A stretch of 64,000 nt of DNA from Bog-532 sp963830385 (lineage in GTDB: Bacteria; Actinomycetota; Actinomycetes; Streptosporangiales; Streptosporangiaceae), in contig CAWHMD010000006.1 in the NCBI GenBank assembly GCA_963830385.1, positions 682,001 to 746,000 on the forward strand. Reading direction: 5' to 3'. The notes under the pieces are model-generated. The model was not told where the DNA came from, did not search any database, and was given only the letters and a program-made list of their open reading frames with translations. How positions within the stretch are numbered: the stretch's first letter is position 1; every line of letters starts with the position of its first letter. Shown here one piece after another: positions 15,058 through 22,385 of this stretch. Made by a program: the position numbers and the translations under genes.

Positions 15058-16473
15058 ATGCTGACGGCCGCGCACAACGGCGACGTGTCCTACTGGTGGC
15101 AGGCCCGCGGCGGCTTCCCGCCCCGGCGGCCGTCGCTGCCCGGCCCGCTGACGGCCGACGTGTGCATCGTCGGGGGCGGGTTCACCGGGCTGTGGACGGC
15201 CTACTACCTCAAGCAGGTCCGGCCCGAGCTGGACGTGGTGGTGCTGGAGGCCGCGTTCGCCGGTTTCGGCGCGTCCGGCCGCAACGGCGGCTGGCTCACC
15301 AGCGCCCTGCCCGGCTCGCGGGAGCGGTATGCCCGCGGTCCCGGCGGCCGCGACGCCGTGCTGGACATGCAGCGCCAGCTGAGGGAGACGGTGGACGAGG
15401 TGGCCCGGGTCTGCGCCGCCGAGGGCATCGACGCCGACCTGGTCAAGGGGGGTGAACTGGCCGTGGCCACCAGCCCCGCCCAGCTCGCCCGGATCCGCGC
15501 CGAGCTGGTGGCCGACCGGGAGTGGGGGCTGGGCGAGCAGGAGGTCCGGCTGCTGGGTGCGGACGAGCTGGCCGCCCGGGTCCGCGTCGCGGGCGGACTG
15601 GGCGCGCTCTACTCGCCGGACTGCGCCCGTATCCAGCCCGCCAAGCTGGTCACCGGCCTGGCCACAGCGGCCGAGCGCCTTGGCGTGACGATCTACGAGG
15701 CGACCCCGGTGAGCCGGATCCGGCCTGGGCGGTCGGGTGCGGGCGCCCGCGCGTGCACGGTGTTCGGCGACGTCACGGCCCGGTTCGTGCTCCGCGCGAC
15801 CGAGGGCTTCACCGCCCGGCTGCCCGGGCAGCGCCGGACGCTGCTGCCGATGAACAGCTCGATGATCGTCACCGAGCCGCTGAGCGCGGCCGCCTGGCAG
15901 GAGATCGGCTGGGACGGCCGGGAGACGATCGGCGACAGCGCCCACGTCTACATGTACGCCCAGCGCACCGAGGACGGGCGGATCGCCATCGGCGGCCGCG
16001 GCATCCCGTACCGGTACGGGTCCAACCTCGACCACCGGGGCGCGACCCAGCCGGAGGCCATCGACACGCTCGGCCGGATCGTCCGGCGGCTGTTCCCGGC
16101 GGCCGGCGAGGCCCGCATCGATCACGCCTGGTGCGGGGTGCTCGGCGTGCCCCGCGACTGGTGTGCCACCGTCGTCCTCGACCGGGCGACCGGGCTGGGC
16201 TCGGCGGGCGGCTACACCGGCCACGGCGTGGCGGCGTCCTGCCTGGCCGGGCGCACGCTGGCCGACCTGGTGGCCGGGGATCAGACGCCGCGCACGGCGC
16301 TGCCCTGGGTCGGGCACCACGCCCGGGCGTGGGAGCCGGAACCGCTGCGGTGGACCGGGGTGCACGGCCTGTACGCGCTGTACCGGGCGGCCGACCACAC
16401 CGAAGACCGCGGCTCGGAGCGGACCTCGCCGCTGGCCCGGATCGGGGACCGGATCTCCGGCATCCCGCACTGA
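15058..16473 (+). CDS. FAD-dependent amine oxidoreductase (DAO family)
   Basis: A 471-residue flavoprotein. The dinucleotide-binding motif is ADVCIVGGGFTGLWTAYYL (about residues 33-51). It is followed by ASGRNGGWL, as in gamma-glutamylputrescine oxidase (PuuB/OrdL-like) enzymes, and a C-terminal FAD segment GYTGHGVAASCLAGR. It most likely oxidises a secondary amine or amino acid to an imine with release of hydrogen peroxide. A GGAGGG-type site precedes ATG 15058. It follows the repeat protein by 44 bp but is probably functionally unrelated. Confidence 0.9.
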   Translation: MLTAAHNGDVSYWWQARGGFPPRRPSLPGPLTADVCIVGGGFTGLWTAYYLKQVRPELDVVVLEAAFAGFGASGRNGGWLTSALPGSRERYARGPGGRDAVLDMQRQLRETVDEVARVCAAEGIDADLVKGGELAVATSPAQLARIRAELVADREWGLGEQEVRLLGADELAARVRVAGGLGALYSPDCARIQPAKLVTGLATAAERLGVTIYEATPVSRIRPGRSGAGARACTVFGDVTARFVLRATEGFTARLPGQRRTLLPMNSSMIVTEPLSAAAWQEIGWDGRETIGDSAHVYMYAQRTEDGRIAIGGRGIPYRYGSNLDHRGATQPEAIDTLGRIVRRLFPAAGEARIDHAWCGVLGVPRDWCATVVLDRATGLGSAGGYTGHGVAASCLAGRTLADLVAGDQTPRTALPWVGHHARAWEPEPLRWTGVHGLYALYRAADHTEDRGSERTSPLARIGDRISGIPH

Positions 16474-16516
16474 CCTGGCCGACGGCGGGCCCGACGAAAA
16501 GTACCGGCCGGCGGGC

Positions 16517-16548
16517 TTGACCTTGACGCTGCGTCAAGCCTCCATGCT
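16517..16548 (+). promoter_or_regulatory. MerR-type operator and promoter of the ABC exporter operon
   Basis: TTGACC (16517-16522) and CATGCT (16543-16548) are candidate -35 and -10 boxes separated by an extended spacer of 20 bp. Within the spacer is the perfect palindrome CTTGACGC-T-GCGTCAAG (16522-16538). This is the classic MerR layout, in which the regulator untwists an over-long spacer. Transcription would start near 16556, at the ATG, giving a leaderless message. The MerR gene at 18138 is the obvious ligand. Confidence 0.75.
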
Positions 16549-16555
16549 GACGGCC

Positions 16556-17341
16556 ATGAGCATCCTGTCAGCAACCGGTCAGGCCGGCAGGCCTGTCATC
16601 CAGGTGCAGGGCCTGGAAAAGTCGTACAAGGAGCTGCGGGTCCTGCGCGGCGTGGACTTCGAGGTGGCGCGGGGCAGCATCTTCGCCCTGCTCGGCTCCA
16701 ACGGGGCGGGCAAGACAACGGTCGTGAAGATCTTGTCCACGCTGCTCAAGGCGGACACCGGGACGGCCCGGGTCAACGGCTTCGACGTCGCCACGCAGGC
16801 CGCCGGCGTGCGCGAGTCCATCAGCCTCACCGGGCAGTTCGCGGCGGTCGACGAGATCCTCAGCGGGCGGGAGAACCTCGTCCTGATCGCCCGGCTGCGG
16901 CACTGCCCGGACCCGGGCGCGATCGCCGATGACCTGCTGCGGCGCTTCTCGCTGACCGAGGCGGGCGCCCGGCGGGTGGGGACGTATTCCGGGGGCATGC
17001 GCCGCCGCTTGGACATCGCGATGAGCCTGATCGGGGATCCGCCGGTCATCTTCCTCGACGAGCCGACGACCGGCCTGGACCCGGAGGCGCGTATCGAGGT
17101 ATGGCACTCCGTCCGGGACCTCGCCGCGGGCGGCACGACCGTGCTGCTCACCACTCAGTACCTGGACGAAGCCGAACAGCTGGCCGGCCGGATCGCGATC
17201 TTGCATCAGGGCCGGATCATCGTCGACGGCACCCTGGCCGAGCTCAAGCAACTGCTGCCACCCGCCGAGGTCACCTACGTCGAGAAGCAGCCCTCCCTCG
17301 AAGACGTCTTCTTCGCAGTCGTCGGCGACCGCAGCGAGTAA
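16556..17341 (+). CDS. ABC exporter ATP-binding protein (DrrA-like)
   Basis: A 261-residue ABC ATPase. Walker A is GSNGAGKTT (about residue 48), the signature is TYSGGMRRRLDIAMSL, Walker B is VIFLDEPTTGLDPEAR, and the H-loop is LLTTQYLDEAEQLA. These are features of DrrA-type drug or lipid exporters. ATG 16556 is chosen because the predicted transcription start coincides with it; an ATG at 16544 is also in frame. It is followed 9 bp later by its permease and then by a MerR regulator, which points to an inducible efflux operon. Confidence 0.93.
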   Translation: MSILSATGQAGRPVIQVQGLEKSYKELRVLRGVDFEVARGSIFALLGSNGAGKTTVVKILSTLLKADTGTARVNGFDVATQAAGVRESISLTGQFAAVDEILSGRENLVLIARLRHCPDPGAIADDLLRRFSLTEAGARRVGTYSGGMRRRLDIAMSLIGDPPVIFLDEPTTGLDPEARIEVWHSVRDLAAGGTTVLLTTQYLDEAEQLAGRIAILHQGRIIVDGTLAELKQLLPPAEVTYVEKQPSLEDVFFAVVGDRSE

Positions 17342-17350
17342 GGAACCACC

Positions 17351-18109
17351 ATGGCCACGCATTTCTTCGGCGACACCGCCGTCCTCACCGGGCGGACCCT
17401 GCGCCACGTCACCCGCAGCCCGGACACCATCATCACCACCGCGATCATGCCGATCGCCATGATGCTGCTGTTCGTCTACGTGTTCGGGGGCGCGATCAGC
17501 ACCGGGACGGCCTCGTACGTGAACTACCTGCTGCCCGGCATCCTGCTCATCACGATCGCGTCGGGCATCTCCTACACCGCGCTCCGGCTGTTCACGGACG
17601 TGCAGGGCGGGATCTTCGAGCGGTTCCAGTCGATGCCGATCGCCCGGCCGGGTGTGCTGTGGGCGCACGTGCTGACCTCGCTGGCCGCCAACGTGATCTC
17701 GCTCGTGGTCGTGGTCGGCGTCGCGCTGCTGATGGGCTTCCGCTCGGGCGCCGGCGCGCTGGCCTGGCTGGCCGTCGCCGGCATCCTCATCCTGTTCACG
17801 CTGGCGCTGACATGGCTCGCGGTCATCCCCGGCCTCACCGCCAAAAGCGTGGACGGGGCGAGCGTGTTCGCCTACCCGCTCATCTTCCTGCCGTTCATCA
17901 GCTCGGCCTTCGTGCCCACCCGGACCATGCCCGCCCCCGTGCGCGCGTTCGCCGACAACCAGCCGGTGACCTCCATCGTCAACACGATCCGGGACCTTTT
18001 CGCGCAGCGGCCGGTCGGCACCGGCGTCTGGATCGCCCTCGCCTGGTGCGCCGGCATCCTCGTGGTGGCCTACGTCACCGCCACCCTTTTCTACCGCCGC
18101 CGGATCTGA
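17351..18109 (+). CDS. ABC-2 type exporter permease (DrrB-like)
   Basis: A 252-residue integral membrane protein with about six transmembrane segments, typical of ABC-2 permeases. It begins with the conserved LTGRTLRHVTRSPDTIITT and includes GIFERFQSMPIARPGVLWAH, the cytoplasmic coupling region, and FLPFISSAFVPTRTMP. AAGGAA lies before ATG 17351. It pairs with the upstream ATPase to export a hydrophobic drug or metabolite; the substrate is unknown. Confidence 0.92.
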   Translation: MATHFFGDTAVLTGRTLRHVTRSPDTIITTAIMPIAMMLLFVYVFGGAISTGTASYVNYLLPGILLITIASGISYTALRLFTDVQGGIFERFQSMPIARPGVLWAHVLTSLAANVISLVVVVGVALLMGFRSGAGALAWLAVAGILILFTLALTWLAVIPGLTAKSVDGASVFAYPLIFLPFISSAFVPTRTMPAPVRAFADNQPVTSIVNTIRDLFAQRPVGTGVWIALAWCAGILVVAYVTATLFYRRRI

Positions 18110-18137
18110 AGAGCCGGCGGGAGGGCAGGATCAGAGC

Positions 18138-18920
18138 ATGCTGACGATCGGTCAACTGGCGGCCTACTGCGGTGTCACGGTACGGGCGGTCCGGCACTAT
18201 CACCAGGTGGGGCTGCTGCCCGAGCCAGAGCGGGATGCCTCCGGCTACCGGCGGTACGGGGCGACCGCCGTCGTGTCCCTCATCAAGATCCGCACGCTGG
18301 CCAGCGCGGGCGTGCCGCTGTCGCAGATCGGCCAGATGCTCGAAGTCGACCCGTCGGCCTTTGCCGAAACGATCGGGCGGATCGACCGCCACCTCCGCGG
18401 CGAGATCGAACGGCTGGAGATCAGCCGCAAGCAGATCGCGCAGCTCACGGCCGGAGACGGGCTGGCCCTCCCGCCGGAGGTGGTCGCCTACCTGGACCGC
18501 CTTCGGCAACTCGGGGTATCGGAGCGGATTGTGGAGGGCGAGCGGGACGGATGGATCCTGATGATGGCCCGCTGGCCCGATCGCGTCCGCGAGTGGATGC
18601 CCGCGAAGTTCGCGCACCTCGAAGACCCGCGAGTCGTCCGGCTCTACCGGCTCCTGTCGGAGCTTCTCGACAGTGACGCAGGCGTTGACGACCCGCGCGT
18701 GACCGAAGTCGCCGACATCATGGCCGAGCTGAACGAGGAGGCGTACGCCTTCGCCGAGACCTACCGGGACGAAGCGGCGCACGACGACCTGCCGTTCGAC
18801 CTGATAGACGCGCTGGCCGTCGAGTCCGACCCGCGCGTGCAGCAGCTGATCGACCTGATGCGCGAGCGTGGCTGGGCGGGCTGGACCCGGCTGGAGCGGC
18901 TGGCGGAACCGCCCGGTTAG
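18138..18920 (+). CDS. MerR family transcriptional regulator
   Basis: A 260-residue regulator. The N-terminal MerR winged helix (LTIGQLAAYCGVTVRAVRHYHQVGLLPEP, quoted as LTIGQLAAYCGVT and VRHYHQVGLLPEP; residues 2-75) is followed by a dimerisation coiled coil (about 80-120). An effector domain of about 140 residues completes the protein, larger than in metal-sensing MerR proteins and without a cysteine cluster. It probably senses a drug-like ligand and activates the exporter operon through the palindrome at 16522-16538. It lies 28 bp after the permease gene, in the same operon, so positive autoregulation is likely. Confidence 0.9.
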   Translation: MLTIGQLAAYCGVTVRAVRHYHQVGLLPEPERDASGYRRYGATAVVSLIKIRTLASAGVPLSQIGQMLEVDPSAFAETIGRIDRHLRGEIERLEISRKQIAQLTAGDGLALPPEVVAYLDRLRQLGVSERIVEGERDGWILMMARWPDRVREWMPAKFAHLEDPRVVRLYRLLSELLDSDAGVDDPRVTEVADIMAELNEEAYAFAETYRDEAAHDDLPFDLIDALAVESDPRVQQLIDLMRERGWAGWTRLERLAEPPG

Positions 18921-18946
18921 CTGTGCCTGTCCGGGGCGCCTGGCGG

Positions 18947-19768
18947 CTAGTCGGCGGCGTAGCGGGCGGGCGGCTCGCCGATGGTGGCGGTGAAATCCCG
19001 GGTCAGGTGGGCCTGATCGCTGTAGCCGAGATCGGCGGCGAGCGCCGCCCAGTCCCCCGGGCCGCCCCGCTCGGCGGCCAGCGCGGCCTCGTGCAGGCGG
19101 GCCCGGCGCATCACCCACTTGGGACTGACCCCGACGTAGTCCGCGAACAGCCGCTGCAGCCGCCGGACCGGGACGCCCAGGGTGGCGGCGAGCTGGTCGA
19201 CCCGCCGCACGGCCGGGTCCGCGACGATCCGCGCGACCATGGCCGCCACCTCTTCGGCGACCGGATCGCGGGCGGGCCGGATCGACTCCAGCAGGGCCTC
19301 GGCCCGGCCGACCACCACCGCGTCGTCCGCTTCTCCGTTGACGGCCTGCCTGACCTGCTCGGCCAGCGCGGCCTGGCCGGCCTGCTCGGTGGCCCGGCCC
19401 AGCAGTCCGTCGGCGGCCACCACCCGATCGGTGAGCCGCGCGATCGGCTCACTCCACAGCGGGCGGAATCCGCCCGGCCAGAACCGGACGCCGAGGGTGG
19501 CGCCCAGCCCTTCGATCTTGCGCAGGAAGAGCTTGGTAGACACGCCGTAGATCGCGGTCCGGCCGGGTTCGAACGCCAGGTGGACGTTGGGGTGCGGCAG
19601 GACGGCCTGCTCGTGCGCGGGCTGGCCGCGAAGGTCCCAGCGGACCAGCCAGTAGTAGTCCACGAACGGGGCCAGCGCCGGGGACGGCGGGTACTTGCGC
19701 AGCTGGAACTGCGACGCCGCGGCCCGCTGGTACAGCACGCCGCGGCCCAGCTCAGGGGCATCCGCCAT
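18947..19768 (-). CDS. AraC family transcriptional regulator
   Basis: A 273-residue regulator. The N-terminal domain (DUF6597-like; LAPFVDYYWLVRWDLRGQ and RFWPGGFRPL) is followed by a C-terminal AraC double helix-turn-helix (about residues 170-270). The first HTH is VDQLAATLGVPVRRLQRLFADYVG, with the second around LGYSDQAHLTRDF. The closest style is one found beside small metal-binding or glyoxalase genes; the adjacent divergent DinB-like gene may be its target. Confidence 0.88.
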   Translation of the reverse strand: MADAPELGRGVLYQRAAASQFQLRKYPPSPALAPFVDYYWLVRWDLRGQPAHEQAVLPHPNVHLAFEPGRTAIYGVSTKLFLRKIEGLGATLGVRFWPGGFRPLWSEPIARLTDRVVAADGLLGRATEQAGQAALAEQVRQAVNGEADDAVVVGRAEALLESIRPARDPVAEEVAAMVARIVADPAVRRVDQLAATLGVPVRRLQRLFADYVGVSPKWVMRRARLHEAALAAERGGPGDWAALAADLGYSDQAHLTRDFTATIGEPPARYAAD

Positions 19769-19903
19769 CGGTCCAGCTTAGATCTGCGGGCGAAGCACGC
19801 GCCGGGGGGTCTGGGGGCTTGGCCCCGAGGCGACAGGCGTCGCGTTTGTTCAAGACCCGGTGGACCGGCCGGGTTAGCGTGGGGTCCGAGGAGGGAGATG
19901 ACG

Positions 19904-20482
19904 ATGGATCTGCACAAGGAGATGGCGGCCGCGGCGGCCGAGGACTCGAAGGTGGTGGCCGGGGCGGCCGCCCGCCCGCTGGACGCACCCACGCCATGCA
20001 CCGACTGGGATCTGCGCACGCTGCTCAACCACACGATCCTGTGGACGGCGTACTCGGCCGAGCGACGGGCCCGGGACGAGCCGCTGCCGGAGGAGTTGCA
20101 GAGCACCGATTTCACCGCCCAGCCGGGCTACGCCGAGGCTTACGCGGCCCAGCTGGACCGGGCGGTGGCGGCCTGGTCCGATCCGGGGGCCTGGACCCGT
20201 GAGCTGAAGGTGATGGGGAACCCGACCCCAGCGGCCGGCGTCGGTGCGATGCTGCTGGCCGAGATGGTGCTGCACGGCTGGGACATCGCCCGGGCCACCG
20301 GCCAGGACTACCACTGCGACGGCCCGGTGCTGGTGGCCGCCGCCCAGGCCGTGGACGAGAACGCGGAGCTGTTCCGGCAGTACCAGGGGTTCGCGGCGCC
20401 GGTGCAGCTGCCGCCGGACGCGTCCGGCTTCGACCGGCTGCTGGCGACGTCCGGGCGCGACCCGGCCTGGTCCCCCAGCTAA
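19904..20482 (+). CDS. TIGR03086-type DinB/mycothiol-dependent maleylpyruvate isomerase-like protein
   Basis: A 192-residue helical-bundle protein of the TIGR03086 metal-binding family, relatives of mycothiol-dependent maleylpyruvate isomerases. Conserved elements are PTPCTDWDLRTLLNHTI and MVLHGWDIARATGQ; the His of LLNH, an acidic residue and the His of LHGWD would bind a divalent metal. AGGAGG is 9 nt upstream of ATG 19904; ATG 19898 is too close to it. The function is not known for this subgroup. It is divergent from the AraC regulator and its stop overlaps malQ by 4 bp tail to tail. Confidence 0.83.
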   Translation: MDLHKEMAAAAAEDSKVVAGAAARPLDAPTPCTDWDLRTLLNHTILWTAYSAERRARDEPLPEELQSTDFTAQPGYAEAYAAQLDRAVAAWSDPGAWTRELKVMGNPTPAAGVGAMLLAEMVLHGWDIARATGQDYHCDGPVLVAAAQAVDENAELFRQYQGFAAPVQLPPDASGFDRLLATSGRDPAWSPS

Positions 20483-22296
20483 CCGGGACTGCGGACCACG
20501 TCGGCGATGGCGCGCAGGCCGGGCTGGCTGGCCAGGTCCTCCAGCAGCACCGGCCGGCCGTCGCCGTCGGCCAGCGGGATCCGCCAGTTGGGGTACTCGT
20601 CGGTCGTCCCCGGGATGTTCTGCGGCTGGCGCTGGCCCACCGCGTCCGGCAGCGACACCCCGATCAGGACCGACGGGGTGCGGGCGAGGTAGGCGTACAG
20701 CGCGACCACCTGGTCGGTCACGCTCGCCGACCCGTCGGCCGGCAGCAGCCCCTCCCGGACCAGGGCCGCGCGCCAGGCGGCCATCGTCTGCTCATGGTCG
20801 ACCCGCTCTTCCTCTTCGGACCGGGCCAGCACCTCCAGGTCCGCCCGCAACGCCACGTGCTCACCGCTCACGAAGGCGGCGGCTGGCGGCAGGTCGTGGG
20901 TGCCGACCGCGGCCAGGTTGTTGGCCCGCCACTGGCCGGGCGGCAGCGGCTGGCCGTCGGGGCCGCGTTCGAACCACAGCATCGAGGTGCCGAGCACCCC
21001 GTGGCCGGCCAGGTACTCGCGGATCCAGGGCTCGATCGTGCCCAGGTCCTCACCGATGACCAGGAAGTCGCGGTCGGCGGCCGCCCGGGCCAGCGTGCCG
21101 ACCGTCCCCACGTGGTCGTAGCGGACGTAGGTGCCCTGGTCGGGGGTGAGACCGGGTGGCACCCACCACAGCCGGAACAGGCCCATCACGTGGTCCACGC
21201 GCAGCGCGCCGGAGCTGCGGGTGGTCGCGTCGACCAGGTCGGCCAGCGCCTGGTACTGCTGCTCGGCCAGCCGCTCGGGGTGCCAGGGCTGGGAGCCCCA
21301 GTCCTGGCCCAGCTGGTTGAACTCGTCCGGCGGGGCGCCGACCGAAACCCCCGGAACGAACCGGTCCTGGTGGGACCAGACGTCGGCGCCGGCCGGGCTG
21401 GCCCCGACCGCGAGGTCCTGGATGATCCCGATATCCATGCCCGCGGCCCGGGCGGCGGACTGAGCGGCCGCCAGCTGGCCGTCGGCCAGCCACTGCAGCC
21501 AGGCGTGGAAGTCCGCCTCCCGGCTGAGCCGGCTGTACTCGGCCTCGACCGTCTCCGAGCTGGGCCGGGACAGGGCCGCCGGCCACTGCCGCCAGTCCGG
21601 GCCGTGCCCCTCGGCCAGCACGCACCAGGTGGCCCAGTCGCGCAGCGCGGCCCCTCCCCGCTCGACGAACCGTTCGTAATCGGCCTGCCGCTCGGCCCGC
21701 ATCGGCACCTGATGCAGGATCTTGAGCGCGGCCCGCTTGGCCGTCCACACCGCGTCCCGGTCGATCAGCTGACCGGCCCGGGTGGCGGCCCGCAGCGGCT
21801 TGGCCAGGACCGCCAGGTGACCACGCTCGCGGTCGTCGAGCGCCTCGTACTCCGGCAGGTCCTCGATCCGCAGGTACAGCGGGCTGAGGAACTGCCTGCT
21901 CATCGGCAGATAAGGGGACGGACTGACCGGGGGTACCGGCTCGGCGGCGTGCAGCGGGTTGATCAGCACAAAGCCGGCGCCCAGCTCGCGGGCGCTCCAG
22001 CTGGCCAGCTCGGACAGGTCACGGAAGTCGCCGTGGCCCCAGGACGCGGCCGAGCGGACCGCGTAGAGCTGGATGGTCAGGCCCCAGGACCGGCGCCGGG
22101 GTGACGGGGCGACGGCATCCGCCAGCTGCGCGTCGGCCGCCTGCTCCGGCTGAAGGCTGGCGGGCGGGTCGCCGAGCGCCGCCAGGATCGCCTCGATCGT
22201 CGTGGGCGCCACGGCGACCTCGTGGCCACCTGACGCGTGGTACGACGTGGCCACTCCTCGGTCGTGCGCGGCGCGCATCAGTTCCGGCGAATTCAT
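20479..22296 (-). CDS. malQ: 4-alpha-glucanotransferase (amylomaltase, GH77)
   Basis: A 605-residue GH77 enzyme that transfers maltooligosaccharide segments between alpha-1,4-glucans. The catalytic nucleophile Asp lies in LRVDHVMGLFRLWWVP, the acid/base Glu in VIGEDLGTIEP, and the third carboxylate in GTHDLPPAAAF. The conserved QRQPQNIPGTTDEYPNWRIPL is near the C-terminus. An N-terminal extension of about 70 residues is typical of actinobacterial MalQ. It probably works in maltose or glycogen metabolism; no other glycogen gene is adjacent. It is divergent from the kinase gene, with a 90-bp gap. Confidence 0.95.
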   Translation of the reverse strand: MNSPELMRAAHDRGVATSYHASGGHEVAVAPTTIEAILAALGDPPASLQPEQAADAQLADAVAPSPRRRSWGLTIQLYAVRSAASWGHGDFRDLSELASWSARELGAGFVLINPLHAAEPVPPVSPSPYLPMSRQFLSPLYLRIEDLPEYEALDDRERGHLAVLAKPLRAATRAGQLIDRDAVWTAKRAALKILHQVPMRAERQADYERFVERGGAALRDWATWCVLAEGHGPDWRQWPAALSRPSSETVEAEYSRLSREADFHAWLQWLADGQLAAAQSAARAAGMDIGIIQDLAVGASPAGADVWSHQDRFVPGVSVGAPPDEFNQLGQDWGSQPWHPERLAEQQYQALADLVDATTRSSGALRVDHVMGLFRLWWVPPGLTPDQGTYVRYDHVGTVGTLARAAADRDFLVIGEDLGTIEPWIREYLAGHGVLGTSMLWFERGPDGQPLPPGQWRANNLAAVGTHDLPPAAAFVSGEHVALRADLEVLARSEEEERVDHEQTMAAWRAALVREGLLPADGSASVTDQVVALYAYLARTPSVLIGVSLPDAVGQRQPQNIPGTTDEYPNWRIPLADGDGRPVLLEDLASQPGLRAIADVVRSPG

Positions 22297-22385
22297 GGGC
22301 TCTATCGTTCCAGGCCGCAGCGATGTGGCCGGCCAGGCGGGGCCGATGGACGTTAGCCCGGCGTCCCTGCGGGTAACCGGGCGTT

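Noticed and set aside
14389..16470. A 693-codon minus-strand frame over the octapeptide array and FAD oxidoreductase
   Set aside because: It is created by the repeat's reverse complement (Ser/Thr/Val repeats) and by antisense GC bias; both plus-strand genes are well supported.
20794..22104. A 436-codon plus-strand frame inside malQ
   Set aside because: The malQ catalytic motifs on the minus strand leave no doubt; this frame is a shadow.
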